Shown here piece after piece: positions 1-11,030 of a DNA stretch of 64,000 bases. The DNA is from Trametes villosa (Eukaryota; Basidiomycota; Agaricomycetes; Polyporales; Polyporaceae), in contig PUDQ02000057.1 in NCBI GenBank assembly GCA_002964805.2, positions 310,001 through 374,000 on the forward strand, read 5' to 3'. Made by a program: the position numbers and the translations under genes. The notes below the pieces were generated by a model. The model had not been told where the DNA came from. It saw nothing but the letters and a program-made list of their open reading frames with translations, and made no database searches. How positions within the stretch are numbered: position 1 is the first letter of the stretch; each line of letters begins with the position of its first letter.

Positions 1-2642
1 CAATGTTAGCGGCGTAGGTTATTCCAGACGCTGAACCAGACGTACTGCAAGTCCTCGAGCTCCAGGCCGGTAACTACCATGCCGCTGGCGGAACACACTT
101 GGTCCGCCCCTGCGCCAGAGAGTGTCGCTTGCTGTAGATCCTGTTGCTCCTCCTCGGCCAACTGCCGTCGAATAGAAGCCTGCGTGATCGCTGGCGCACT
201 GTGAGCTCGGAGATTCCCACAGTGCGAAAAGCAAACGTACACGGTCGCTTCATCAGGAAGGGGTTAGGCTGCGTCCGATCAGCCTCCCATAGTTCGACGA
301 CCTCCTGCCACTCGCGCGTGGCTGACTCTGGGAGCGCAGCGTCGTAATCCTGGAACGCGGCAACCTGAAGGTTGCGCTCCGGGACGGCCTTCTTGATTTT
401 CCCGAGAAGCGATTGAGCTAGATAGTACACATCATGAGCGACGTGATGTACGACATGCGTGATGCTTACCCATGCGGCAGATTTTCATCCAGTTGTGGTC
501 GCCGAAGATGTCGTCGAGAGCGTCGCGCCGAGAACCGGGGCCCATCTCCTTCGTACTCGAGCCTGCCGCGTTGAACTGACTCCAGACGCGCTCGATTCCC
601 TCGCCATCGTTACGGGCCGAGGCGGGGAGGTAGAGAAGGTTGTAGTCGGCGCGGCATTGTTCGCGGTGAGCGTTGATATGGAATTTCGGGATCGCCCAGA
701 CGACCTGATGTGTGGAGGTGTCGTATCCATACGACGCGAACCGCTTATCGAGATTCCGATCGTACGAGCAGGCAATATCGTAGGAAGCTGCGATCTCCGT
801 GGGCGTGTTCTGCTGCAAAGACGAATTGAAGAGGTAGTCGATGTTGACGAAGCTGAGGGAACGTTAGACATAGGTATTGTAAAGCATGAATCGAGGACAT
901 ACCGTTCGCCCTTCTGCAAGTCGCCGGTGGAGCACGGACGCTTCATCTCGTGGCGAGCGCAGATGACACTCGCGACCCCCGTCGCAGCGAGCACCGCCGA
1001 CCCCTTGAGTGTCGCAAGCTTCACGGCGTCGTGGTTGTTGCAGTGTGTCGTTGACTCGGGGGCGCGCGCGTCGAAAGTCTTCAGATGGGCTTGGTACGCG
1101 TTCTCCTCGACCATGTATGCCGAGCCCTGGTTGAGGCTCGGATCCACAGCGTCCGACGAGACTTTCTTCCGCTTGAGGCGGAAGTTTGCGTCGATCGCCA
1201 TGAACATTCGATAGATCCATCTATGAAGTGATCGTCAGCTGCTGCATATGACGGCAACAAAGCGTGTCACATACCTAGTCCCGTGAGGCGCCTGTTCCCA
1301 ACCCTGCGGGAGGTTCTTGTCGGGTTGGGGGCAGGCAGGACACTCTACAGCACACGAGCCCTCGTGCTTGTCGGCGAGGCCGAACGGCGAGTGGCCTCTG
1401 CCAGCACGTTTAAGCATCTTCAGATGTCGCCATTGCCGCGTCATCCTCATGAAAGACATGTAGCGGTCCTGTGCTGTGATAAGTAATGATTGACAATGAG
1501 TGATGATCGGAGACGGACCTTCGGTATGTCGACGCCGGTGTTATCGCTACGGCGAGCCAACATCTGATAGAACTCCCAGCCGCTGATCTTCGACTGCATC
1601 GACAGGAGCTGGAAGATCTCGAGCACCGAGAACGTCGCGGCGGTCTTAGGATCGGACGATGTGGCGGGGAACCAGCGAGCGCGGAGGAGTTGGATGTAGT
1701 GCGGGAGGGCGCACTCGCAACCGCAGAAGTCGAGAGATACCTCGTGGACGCCCGATGTGTCGAGGAGCACGAAGTCATCGCCGTGGCACGGCACGGGGTG
1801 CACGCATCTGTCACCGGGTGCGTGACCTAGTTGAATCCTCAAGCCGAGCGACTTGAGGGACACACGGACGAAGTGCGAGTTCTTCCAGTGCTGAATACCG
1901 GGGTCAGTCTGGCACAGATAGCGGTGAGATCGAGCGGGTACGTACCCTGATACGATGGCAGGGATGACGCGAGTGGTACGCCACGGTACAGGCCCGACAG
2001 AAGAGCTGCGGGTCGTCGCAGTCGAGGCACCGGTACAGCTCAGCGGAGACGAGGCCGCAAGCCGGGCACGGGAGATCGGCGAACTCTCCACGGCCTTCGA
2101 GCCGCAAGAGCTCGTCGAGGTACTGAGGAGCTTCTGGGATCCACTGGAGGAGGGGCCGATCCTGTCAACCGATCGACTATCAGTACAGGTGAGCGTTAAA
2201 ACCTATTTGCCCGACTCACCCCAGCAGTGCGGCGACGTGGCTCGGCTTGCTCGCCCAAGCCTTCAGCACGTTCAAGAAAGTAGCTCAGGTCGGAGGCAGA
2301 TGAATGGAAAGAGCGGAAGGACGCGTTGTCGTCACAAGAAGGAGGGGTCGTCTCGAGAGAGGGCAAGGAAGAGGAGCGGGGACGCTTGACGGTGGGGAGG
2401 GAAGGAACGTCGACGTAAGAAGTTTTTATCGAGGGGCGGGCCGTGTCATGGCACCAGTCCACATGGCGGTGTCGCTCCAACGACGAAGTGTCGACCTTGC
2501 CGTCGGGAAAGGTCTGCTTATCGTCGTCGTCGTCGTCGAAGGCATACCGTGTGGTCTGCCAGTTGCTGCGCGTCCGCTTCGGCATGTCGCGCCGAGAACG
2601 AAACCACTTCTTCAGCCGTCCGAAGACGGCGAAGACGGCCAT
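1..2642 (-). CDS. KDZ-family DNA transposase with CxC2-type cysteine cluster, 3' end beyond the window
   Basis: Transposase of the Kyakuja-Dileera-Zisupton (KDZ) group, which moves DNA transposons. The first exon (2642-2220, 141 codons) starts MAVFAVFG and is followed by a GT-AG intron (2219-2162). The next exon carries a Cys cluster with CPACGLV, CLDCDD and FCRAC, typical of the CxC2 domain before the KDZ core. Core blocks follow: FVLLDTSGVHEVSLDFCGCE, ending near 1700; SYDIACSYDRNLDKRF and WAIPKFHINAHREQC between about 800 and 650; and ERVWSQFNAAGSSTKEMGPG near 550. Introns are 50-60 nt with phases that restore the frame, for example 902-853. The last visible exon ends near VTGLELEDLQ at a GTACGT donor (position 45), so at least one more exon lies to the left. 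No frame-breaking stop was seen, so the element could be intact. Terminal repeats are not visible. The family call is firm; activity is unknown. Confidence 0.85.
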
Positions 2643-3586
2643 TTTGATGGCGGAGGAGGCGAGCGAGCGGGAGGGGGGATGGGGAGAGAATGGAGGAGCA
2701 TCGTCGGGGATGCCCGCCTTTTAGCGTCCTCCGTGACGGGGAGTGTACCGCTAACGTCGGAGTATCGCACGCTTTGAACGGATGCAGGCCGGGGACACAG
2801 CGGGGACGTCCGAATCAGGCAGAAAATGAGCAAACTGGTAAGAGTCCCCCAGTTTCTTGCCACGGTAGGCGCGGCAGGCATGATGGCCACGGGCTATACA
2901 TAGTCAAGGGCAGGTACGTTAACGGCGCGCGAGCATAAACGGGGGAAAAGACCGTACTGTTTCGGGTGGCGAATACGACGGCCACGGACAATGGGTACGC
3001 TTGATCAGCTGTCTTCAAGGTCCGGCAGTTTTTTGGTCTGGCGTCCACATGGTCAGTACATGTCATGAGAGCAGCGAAAGTCCTTGTACTTCTGAGATGA
3101 AGGACAACGCGTCTTCGCTTCTATGCTACGTAGCGATTGATTTTGCGGCGTTGGATGGGCGACCCGTGGTAGACGGCCGTAAAACTTTGCCGGGGTGTAT
3201 GCGGTGAACCTATTACATATTGCAGGTCAAGATGAGAGGCGACATAGCAGCGACAGTACCCAACTTGAACGCGATGGCTTCACGACACTCACAATCAGCA
3301 ACCAGGGCGGAATCTGGTCCACGTCGCGGTGAAGAGCGCGGTATTGCCGAGCGAAAAGCGTTGAAGTTTGTATCCAGCCCGGCGAGCATAAGTCAAGCGC
3401 AATGAATATGAGAGGCTGGGTTAGGTAGTCGTCCTGCCTGAATGGCATGTCGCCGATGAGAGGGAAGGTACAGTAAGCGCCAGCAGGCGCCAGCGTGCCA
3501 AAAGAGACGCTTGGGCGATCTCTGATGTCATCAGCTCGCGGCGGTCTAGGAATTCGAATCTCGTTTGGATTCGGAATACACCAAGG
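2643..3586. other. Intergenic stretch between the KDZ transposase and TBP
   Basis: This stretch holds only short unrelated open frames on both strands. None has recognisable protein features or good splice sites. It presumably contains the promoter of the transposase gene and, near its right end, that of the TBP gene. A first coding exon of TBP could start here, around the ATG at 3525, but I could not connect it in frame with confidence. Confidence 0.5.
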
Positions 3587-4575
3587 CCTCAACCTACGTC
3601 GCAACCACGGCTTGCTCAACACCAGCAGCCACAGTCTCAGCAGATACCCCAGTCCCAGTCCCAGCCTCAGACGGTAGTCGGCAGTAGCTAGCCCTCCATG
3701 GGGTCCTCCTCCCCACCCCCCACCGTCCAGGCCACGCCCGCACCCACCCTCGGAGCAGCAACATATTACCGCCGTCGAGGCATTGCTCCTTGTATACGTA
3801 GATCGAGTGTCATATACTACAGTCAGCTACGGAGACTAATCGTCCCCACACTCCAGAACATTGTCGCGACCGTAAACCTGGACTGCCGGTTAGATCTGAA
3901 GACGATCGCGCTGCATGCCAGGAATGTGGAGTACAATCCCAAGGTTGGTGTGTCACACTGCTGATTTGTAGCCGTCGGACTTCCCTCTTGCAGTGTTTCG
4001 CCGCCGTTATCATGCGTATCCACGAGCCCAAGACGACCGCCCTCATCTTCGCATCGGGCAAGATGGCCCGCACAGGTGCACAGTTGGAGGACATTCTCAG
4101 CTTCGCGTCGCGCAAATACGCGTGTACTGTCCGGAAGCTCGGCTTCGATGCGAAGTTCTCCAAGTTCAAGATCCAGAACATTGTGGGCTCGTGCGACGTG
4201 AAGTTCTCCATTCGTTTGGAGGGATTGGCGTACTCCCATGGACAGTTCAGCTCTTATGAGCCTGAGGTATGTCTTCGTTGCCCACAATTTGCGAATAGAC
4301 TGACATCATCTACAGCGCTTCCCTGGCTTGATCTACCGCATTTTCAAGCCCGAGGTCGTGCTCCTTATATTCGTCTCCGGCAAGATCGTATTGACAGGTG
4401 CTAAGGTACTAATGCCTCATCCTTTCTCTCATAAGACACTCTGTCGGAAGACATGCGAGACACCTAGATTCACGAGTGCTAACCAATCGTCGTCGCCGAC
4501 CGCTAGGTCCGCGAGGAGATCTACACCGCGTTCAACACGATCTACACGGCGCTTTGCGAATTCCGCAAGCTGTGA
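3587..4575 (+). CDS. TATA-box-binding protein (TBP), start unresolved
   Basis: General transcription initiation factor TBP, the DNA-bending subunit of TFIID. The saddle domain is complete. It begins [16 protein letters not shown] near 3837, continues across introns 3944-3993, 4267-4315 and 4406-4506, and ends CEFRKL with TGA at 4573-4575. Both imperfect repeats are present (LIFASGKM and [12 protein letters not shown]), as are the phenylalanines of FAAVIM, LIF, FPGLIY and LIF that fungal and animal TBPs use to kink DNA. Upstream, a Gln-rich frame (3587-3670) is followed by an in-frame TAG. A 57-nt GT-AG intron starting at GTAGTC would remove both that stop and the ATG at 3698, giving the Gln-rich N-terminus usual for TBP; otherwise translation starts at 3698. 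The first repeat is unusual: [13 protein letters not shown] replaces the near-invariant VVTGAKSEDDSRL, and Arg before FAAVIM is Cys. The gene may be a paralogue. The identity is firm; the 5' end is not. Confidence 0.9.
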
Positions 4576-4605
4576 GCACCCCTCGCAGCGATATCGTCGA
4601 CGCCG

Positions 4606-4712
4606 ACGTTCGTCGCCGCGCCCTCCGTCCACCCTCTGTCGACAGACGTTCGTCGCCGCGCCCTCCGTCCACCCTCTGTCGACAGACGTTCGTCGCCGCG
4701 CCCTCGTCTATC
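4606..4712. repeat. 40-bp tandem repeat, 2.7 copies
   Basis: Perfect direct repeat beginning ACGTTCGTCGCCGCGCCCTC and ending CTGTCGACAG, at 4606-4645 and 4646-4685 with a partial third copy to 4712. It lies 30 bp after the TBP stop codon, so it is probably in the 3' untranslated region of that transcript. Confidence 0.95.
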
Positions 4713-4805
4713 CTCCGTCGACATGTCGCCGTCGGTCATGTCCGTTGCCCAAGGGTGCAACGGTCTGGGTGGGTGTCGGTGGGGGACGAGGGCGCGTTAG
4801 TTGAA

Positions 4806-5055
4806 CAGTCACGGACACTGCCTCCCGAGGCGGTATGCATATGACCCAGTCACCCTCTTACACTCTCTTCGTGCACAGTCTACGATACAGCCCATTCAGT
4901 CACGGACACCTCCCGAGGCAGTATGCATATGACCCTCTTACACTCTCTTCGTGCACAGTCTACGATACAGCCCATTCAGTCACGGACACCTCCCGAGGCA
5001 GTATGCATATGACCCTCTTACACTCTCTTCGTGCACAATCTACGATACAGCCCAC
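4806..5055. repeat. 80-bp tandem repeat, three copies
   Basis: Three direct copies starting CAGTCACGGACAC at 4806, 4896 and 4976. The second and third are exactly 80 bp. The first is about 90 bp because of small insertions. Each copy contains the GAGGCAGTATGCATATGACC block, or a close variant. It is unrelated in sequence to the 40-bp repeat just upstream. No coding role is evident, although frames stay open across it because 80 is not a multiple of three. Confidence 0.95.
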
Positions 5056-5799
5056 TACATACATACATACACATACCGTGCCCTGTTAAGACCACTATAG
5101 CAATCCGTACCTATACATCAATACCAGTCTCTGTTTCGTGTACGCTACGCTTCGCATGTTCGATGTCGACTTGCATTCGTCCGACTTATAATGCCACCCC
5201 GTCGCATCCCCGCAAAAAGTGGTCGTCAGTAACTGAGTCGTTCACGTCGAGGGAGCATTTGCGCGTATATTATTGGCGCAATCGTGTTTCGCGGCCCCTA
5301 CACGCGGGGGCAATTCCCGGAGGACATCGCAAGCTTAGGGCTACTGGCCTAGAGCTTGACGTCGTCCAACTGGTAATACGTCCGAAGACAGGCCGCCTCC
5401 TTCCGAGTCCTAGACACGCAGACTCATGCTCCGGTCAGGAACTTCATATCTTCGCGCGGCGCCCTGGTTATGCAGACATGCAGACATATATTGGCAGAGC
5501 GGCGTGGGGGAATACTACAAGCGAGCGGACAGCGAACAGCGGAGAGCGGAGAGTTATAGCACGGACGACAGCCGGCGACCAAGAACTTATGCGAAACGGA
5601 CATGCGAGACAGAGAGACAACCATCTTCCACCAGACCCTCAGCGCGCACTACACGCTCTCGAAAAGCGTACTGGACCCGACACGAGTCACTTTTAAGAAC
5701 ACTACAAAGTCAGTTGCAGGCGGCGTCAGCAAAACTGTAGAAATGATAGGTGTGAAAGGGACGTACCCTATGCGCGCCCTTGCAGTTAGCTATATCGAG
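5056..5799. other. Intergenic, no feature recognised
   Basis: A short CATA microsatellite occurs near 5058-5078. Open frames exist but show no conserved motifs or credible start and splice context. Converging transcripts of the TBP gene and the Pro/Ala-rich gene probably end here. Confidence 0.5.
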
Positions 5800-7064
5800 C
5801 TAGTCAAAGCGGGACGAGCGAGCGAGGGCACGGCGCGCCACAAGGCCGGCCCCGAAGTGAGTAGGCGGGGGAGGGGGCAAGATGGGAGTCGGCACCCCCG
5901 GCCCGAGGAGGGGATACATGGTCACATTGTCGACAGCAGACGTAGCAGACACCGCCGGGCTGAACACCGCCGTGCGGGGGCGAGGAGCCACAACGCCAGC
6001 GCGAGCATCAGCCGCCCCAGCGTTGGGACGAGCGGTCGCGGGCGGAGAAGGCGGAGGAGAGGGAGAGGACGCATGCATGAAGACGTCCGCCTCCTCAGCC
6101 TCGAGACGGGTAGCCGCGAGCGGGCAGGAGGGAGCGGAGGCAGGGGCCGCATAGGCAAAGACGTCGTCCACGTCAGCCTTGAGCCGGGCGGCTGCGAGCG
6201 GGAAAGACGGAAGGGAGGGGGTGGCACCGGCGCAGACATCACCCCCGGCGGCGAGACAGGCAGCCGCAGGCAGCGCAGACGGAGGGAGAACGGTCGTGTT
6301 GGCGAGGACGTCAGCCATCCCGAGGTCAGGGACGGCGGCCGCAGGCGGGGAGGACGGAGCGGTGGGAGTGATCGTGCCAGCGCCGTCGTCGGCCACCCCA
6401 GTCTCAGAGCGGGCAGCCGCAGGTGGAGAGGGCGGAGGAGCCGCGTTGGCGCATACGCCATTCGCACCAGGCTGGAGGCAGTCGGTGACGGTGATGGAGG
6501 GCGGAAGGAGGGGAGGAGCCGTGTCAGCACGCCGAGAGGAGTCCGTGACGGCGCCGATCTCGGCGTCGACACCGGTGTCCACTGCGGGTATCGTGAGGCC
6601 GGACGGCAAGATGCAACCGGCGGAGAAGTCGGGGAACATGACAGGGATAGTGAGCTGGAACGTGCGAGCAAGAGTCGAAATGAAACTCCAAGGACAATCC
6701 CCTTCCATGCAAGCCGCCGCACTGGCAGATACCGCGGCCAACCCCACTCTGTCGTCAATGGCTTGCGCTAACGCCGTAGAAATGAGCAATGGCGTCAATA
6801 AATACATTAGGAGAGACGTACCTTCAAAAGCGCGATTCATGCACTCCATGCATGAGTCCTTGTTGTGCTCGTCAAGGAGATCTAGTGAGCTATATCAGAC
6901 TACCGCTACGTGATGCATTGAACCGATATAGACGTACGGTCGAGCTTGTTGACGATGGTAGAGAAGACGTCGAAGAACTGGCCCAACCGGGATGGAGCGG
7001 GCGCCGTCGGGCGGCTGCCCTCGGCGACCGGAGTGCTTGGGCGGGTCACGGTGGGTTCAGACAT
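5800..7064 (-). CDS. Unknown protein with degenerate Pro/Ala-rich repeats, three exons
   Basis: Predicted 382-residue protein not recognised as any family. Exons are 7064-6938, 6881-6822 and 6761-5800; both introns are GT-AG, 56 and 60 nt, and the total is an exact multiple of three. The N-terminal 60 residues look like a small globular or helical segment (FFDVFSTIVNKLDHLLDEHN) with a Cys pair, CMECM, continuing to AIDDRVGLAAVSASAAAC. The C-terminal 230 residues are low in complexity: about seven degenerate units of roughly 30 residues, each with P(P/L)AA, then a short acidic stretch such as KADVDDVFAYA or EAEEADVFMHA. There is no signal peptide. It is transcribed divergently from the gene at 7520. 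The function is unknown; exon structure and open frame support a real gene. Confidence 0.6.
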
Positions 7065-7519
7065 AGCGAAGAAGAAACACAGAAGGGAGAAGCTGAGAGG
7101 GAGGGGCGCTGAGGAAGGCGGAGGGCGTCGTGGAGGGCAGAAGGGAAGAGAAGGGCGAGGGTGCCTCTTCCCCGCTCGAACGGTGGGGGACTTTATACGC
7201 CTGGCAGGGCCTGGCAGGCTCTCTGCCATTGGTTGAACGGGCTCCAGGTCACCATGCGGAAGAAGTACGGGGTTGCGCTGCTTCTGGTTGGGGGCAGCAC
7301 GCGCGGTGAGGATAAGGAGGACGCAAAGGAAGGCGAGGACCTTTACTGGGCAGGAGCGCCGATACGTCAAATGGAAGAGACAATAGACGCCTGTATTCAG
7401 CAAAACGGGAAGTTGGTTCGAGCGCCTATTTATCCCATTGTTCGTATTCTGCCTCATCGCACCCCACCAGCAGTACTCTGCACCGCGCCCCTCTATACTT
7501 AAACTACTAGAATAACAAA
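7065..7519. promoter_or_regulatory. Shared promoter region of two divergent genes
   Basis: A 455-bp spacer between the start codons of two genes pointing away from each other. A TATA box reading TATAAA on the minus strand lies at 7192-7197, 128 bp upstream of the minus-strand ATG. On the plus side only weak AT-rich stretches occur (TATTTAT near 7428 and CTATACTTAAA near 7491). Nothing in the spacer looks coding. Confidence 0.5.
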
Positions 7520-9816
7520 ATGCCTGGTCAAACCTGGACGACGCCAGAGCAGTGGAAGTGGCTTTGTGCCCTCCGATCCGCCGCGGCCGAGAACAGGGTG
7601 AAGGGCCGCTACTCAACGTGGCTGGCTTCGGTGTACCATGATTGGTTCATCCAGTGGCCTGAGCGGAAGCGTCTCTTCGGTGACGTCGCCGGAGACCTTC
7701 TTCCGGAGCAGGAAGCGGAGCTGGGAAAAGCGGTCGCCGCGAGGCGATTGGTGAGTCTGATGATGCATCACAGAGATAGACCTGGAACTGATGACACATT
7801 CCCAGCAACTCGCTACCTGGTTCAATAACCATAAGCACAAAACACGCGGCAACAGCAGGATCAAGGTCCCGACTAACGCAAGCAAGAACGGCAAAAGGTT
7901 TGCGCACCCAAGGGAGGTCTGGTGCCGCACGCATTACGATTCCGAGAAGAAGGCGGTAGTCGGGAATAAACTAGCAACTCGCCGTGAGGAAGTCGGTCGT
8001 AAATTAACGCGTGCCGAGACTCTCGCAGTTACCCGGGGTGCAATTGACGAATTCTTCGCGGACGCAAGCGAGGAGGTGAAGCAAGAGATCACTCACCATA
8101 TCGAAGAGGAGAGGTCCACTGCGATCGCGGCGAAGGCCTCGCTCATCAGCGGGGAGCAACGTACCCCGGAGCAGTATCAGCAGTACGTAGACTGCTTTAT
8201 CACACAAGGCTTTGTCGGCGTACTCACTTTTGACCGTTTCGAATAGCGCGGTAGACGAGGCTCCCCATTGGATCGAACAAGCCCTCGCGCCGATCTCCGA
8301 GGCGCTTGGCTGGTGCCTCACGGTAATTGCGTCCGGACCAGTGCCCGAGGAGGAGGGCGAGATTAGAAGCTTCGCGTATGTATATATTCCGTTCTAATGT
8401 GTGTTACGCTCGTGCTAACACCATCGAATGGAAGCATTCACTTAGGACGTAATCAGTCGGGCCACACATTCGCCCAGGCCAACCCGGACTTCCGCGACCA
8501 TTGCGTACGCCCCCTGGTCCACTTCGCCAAAGGGGTATATCGTGAGTTGCAGGCCCTATATCCTCGTCCTACGATCTCATGGTTGTGTATGTCTACAGCA
8601 CCGGAAGAGCGTGCAAAGAGGGTCTTACAAAAGAAACCTCCAGCGCCTCAGTCCTGGGCCGAGGCGGTCTCGAGCACGCCACCGCTTCCATCAAACTCAT
8701 CCTCTGCCGTTTCTGGGACGTCTTCTTCGGTGCCGGTCACGTCCGCTGACCTTGGTCCGTCGCTCCTCGCGAATACGCCGACCGCTGTTCCGAGCTCCTC
8801 CCCTACTCCCTTCGCCGCCGCCTTAATCCAGTCGGTTGACCTGGGCGGTGCATCTACTCGATCTGGTATCACCTCGATCCCCAGCTCATCGGATCCTGCA
8901 GGTGCCGCCCGTCCGTTCGACCCTCTAGGTGCTGCATCGCCATCGAGCTCGTCCCCTGCCCACCCCACTGTCGCTCAACCGACGTTCAGCAACACCTCAG
9001 GCTTCACTTCTGAACCACCCATCGCGACGACGCCTTCCGGCTTCTACAGTGGCCCGCCACTTGTGTACGGCTCCGGCGTCTCGGATCCGTTCGGACTCTC
9101 CGGAGACATGTTCGGCTTTCCCCCTGGCATCCCGTTCAGCTTCGACGAGCTCAGCTTTGGGGCTGCTTTTCCATTCCCGGGAGGTGCGACTGATGTCGCC
9201 GGGGCCGACTTCGAGATGGGCTTGGGATTCCCGAATGGGAATGGTCAGATGTACCACCGCCAGGCACTCGAGCTGACGCCTCCTGCCGGTGTGACACACG
9301 ATTTCGTGCCTGCGCGCTCTGCGGCCTCCGTCGCCTTGCCGGAAGGTTCCATGGGAGAGGCTCCAACGGGCTGGACTTCTGCTGCTGCTCTCCCGCCCTG
9401 TTCAACCGACACGCTGGTAGCCCGGGCGGCGCCTTCTACGGTGCCTCCCGCGCTGTCTTCCGCTACGTTATCGTCGTCCGTCATATCACCGCCTATGCCC
9501 GGATTTGCATTTCCAAGCTCCGTTCCGGCGTCCTCGGCGACTCTCGCTCCCTCCGCCCCACTCCCTCAAGTTGCAGCGCCGCCCCCTACACCGCCTGTGA
9601 CTCTATCGACGCCCTCGGAAGCCGAGACGGCGCCGCCGACCAACGATGAAGGGGGCCGGCGATCAGTCCGCAACCGGCGTCCTCCGAAACGCGCTGATGC
9701 ATCCCCGGAGCCGCCGTCGGCTGGCACCTCGTGAGTTCAGTTCCCTCCTGTCGACGGTACCTTATTGATTCCCGTTTAGGAGGGCGACGAAGCGCCAGAA
9801 GGCAGCGAACACCTGA
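7520..9816 (+). CDS. Basidiomycete protein of unknown function, Trp-rich N-terminus and Ser/Pro-rich tail
   Basis: Starts MPGQTWTTPEQWKWLCA. Exons read as 7520-7750, 7806-8182, 8247-8375, 8435-9730 and 9780-9816, giving 689 residues; a further in-frame 57-nt intron with GTGAGT and CTACAG ends probably lies near 8540-8597, which would give about 670. The N-terminal 250 residues are charged and contain spaced tryptophans and basic patches (QLATWFNNHKHKT, REEVGRKLTRAE). I recall this pattern from an expanded agaricomycete family of unknown function. A middle block (GHTFAQANPDFRDHCVRPL) resembles its conserved C-terminal part. The last 400 residues are Ser/Pro/Ala-rich and disordered, with a basic end (RSVRNRRPPKRA) that could be a nuclear localisation signal. 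A DNA- or chromatin-related role is possible but not shown. Confidence 0.7.
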
Positions 9817-10046
9817 GTCAATGATCCCGAGCTTACGAACTTTAATGTCTTGTACCGCCCCCTGTGCCTGAGCGCGACGTGTTGTACTAGCCCTTGCACA
9901 ATGACAAATCATGATCTTGACGTCTACACACCGTGTGCATTAGTCCAAGCATGAGCATCTTAGCAATACACAGTAACGTTGCACATCGTGATACTACAAC
10001 AGAGCTGAGATGGGAACCTTACTGCATTCAAGAGGTAACGAAGTGG

Positions 10047-10613
10047 TCATCCTGCCGAAACTACAGACACTCGTGCTACATACGGACGGAGCGAGGCTAG
10101 GGACAAGACGAGGCGAGGATGTAACGAATACGAAGAGCTCTGATGCTGACAGCTCGAGAGAGTAACAGACAAGGAGACTAGAACATGGGGCGGTAGAGCA
10201 CAGGACATCAACATACCACAAGCAGAGACAGACGGAACATATCTGAGGACGTCATCGGATTGGATCAGCGCGAGAACGGAATAGAACAAGATGGGGGGCG
10301 CCGTAATGCGAGGGGGAGTCGGTCGCCACACCCTGCTGTCATTGGGTCGTGACAGGACGCCTGTATATCCAACGGCCATGTAAGTAACAGCACATAGAAC
10401 GAGAGCATGGACCCGCCACAGACCTCGTCGGAACCGTCCCCTACGTGCATTGGCGGACTGCAGGACGGGGCCGGGAAAGAGCTGAGGTAGCAAATCTGAT
10501 ATGTCAAGGACCGTCAGAAAACCGGGGGTAAATACGGCGATATACGCACCAAGCATTACGGATACCACGGTAACCCAACCCCCCTACACGTACGAGAGCG
10601 CCGACGAAGCCAT
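10047..10613 (-). pseudogene. Small hydrophobic membrane-protein frame with one in-frame TAG
   Basis: An ATG at 10613 opens a frame MASSALSYV that meets TAG after nine codons. The same frame then continues GGWVTVVSVMLGAYIAVF and stays open for about 180 codons. The translation after the stop looks like a real membrane protein: hydrophobic stretches near VTVVSVMLGAYIAVF, HALVLCAVTYMAV and ILFYSVLALIQ, separated by a basic loop (ARRGRFRRGLWR). The stop probably replaced a Tyr codon, since only the third base would need to change. The C-terminal part beyond IQSDDVLRYVPSV reads poorly and may be intronic (a GTATGT donor follows). Family unknown. It could be a recently inactivated gene, a readthrough gene or a sequencing error. 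Confidence 0.4.
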
Positions 10614-11030
10614 TTTAAGAGTGTACGAGACAAGCGGATTGTCGCGACGACAGAGCAGCCAGAGACACGAGGAGTGTAGAGTGAAGACCAGCAGCCGCGG
10701 CCATGAGATGCCGTCTAGAAGGAGCAGGGGCCCTGGGGGAATCGCAAGCGGCGGGGCCGCCGCCGGGGGTGGCCCATGGACGGAACGATCCCGCCCACGA
10801 ACAGGCGCGGGCAGCAGCTACAACTGCGTAGCACCAGAGTTAGAGTTTATACTCCGCCGACGGCCCGCTAGAGCGCCGGGATGGAGCGCGGACCGAACGG
10901 CCCCGTGTACAAACAAGAAGGAATGAGCGTAAACACGGGGACCCAGCCGAGGGGGAATGGGGGGAACGCCAGGACGGGGGAGGGGCACCATAATTAGCAG
11001 GGGTCCTATATTGTACGGGAACAGACTGGA

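Noticed and set aside
3227..3622. 131-codon minus-strand frame upstream of TBP
   Set aside because: Overlaps the Gln-rich TBP region in antisense and shows no motifs or splice context.
8929..9484. Open frames on the other strand and frames over the Ser/Pro-rich tail of the gene at 7520
   Set aside because: Shadows of a low-complexity coding exon.
10501..10926. 141-codon plus-strand open frame
   Set aside because: Antisense to the better membrane-protein frame and of random-looking composition.
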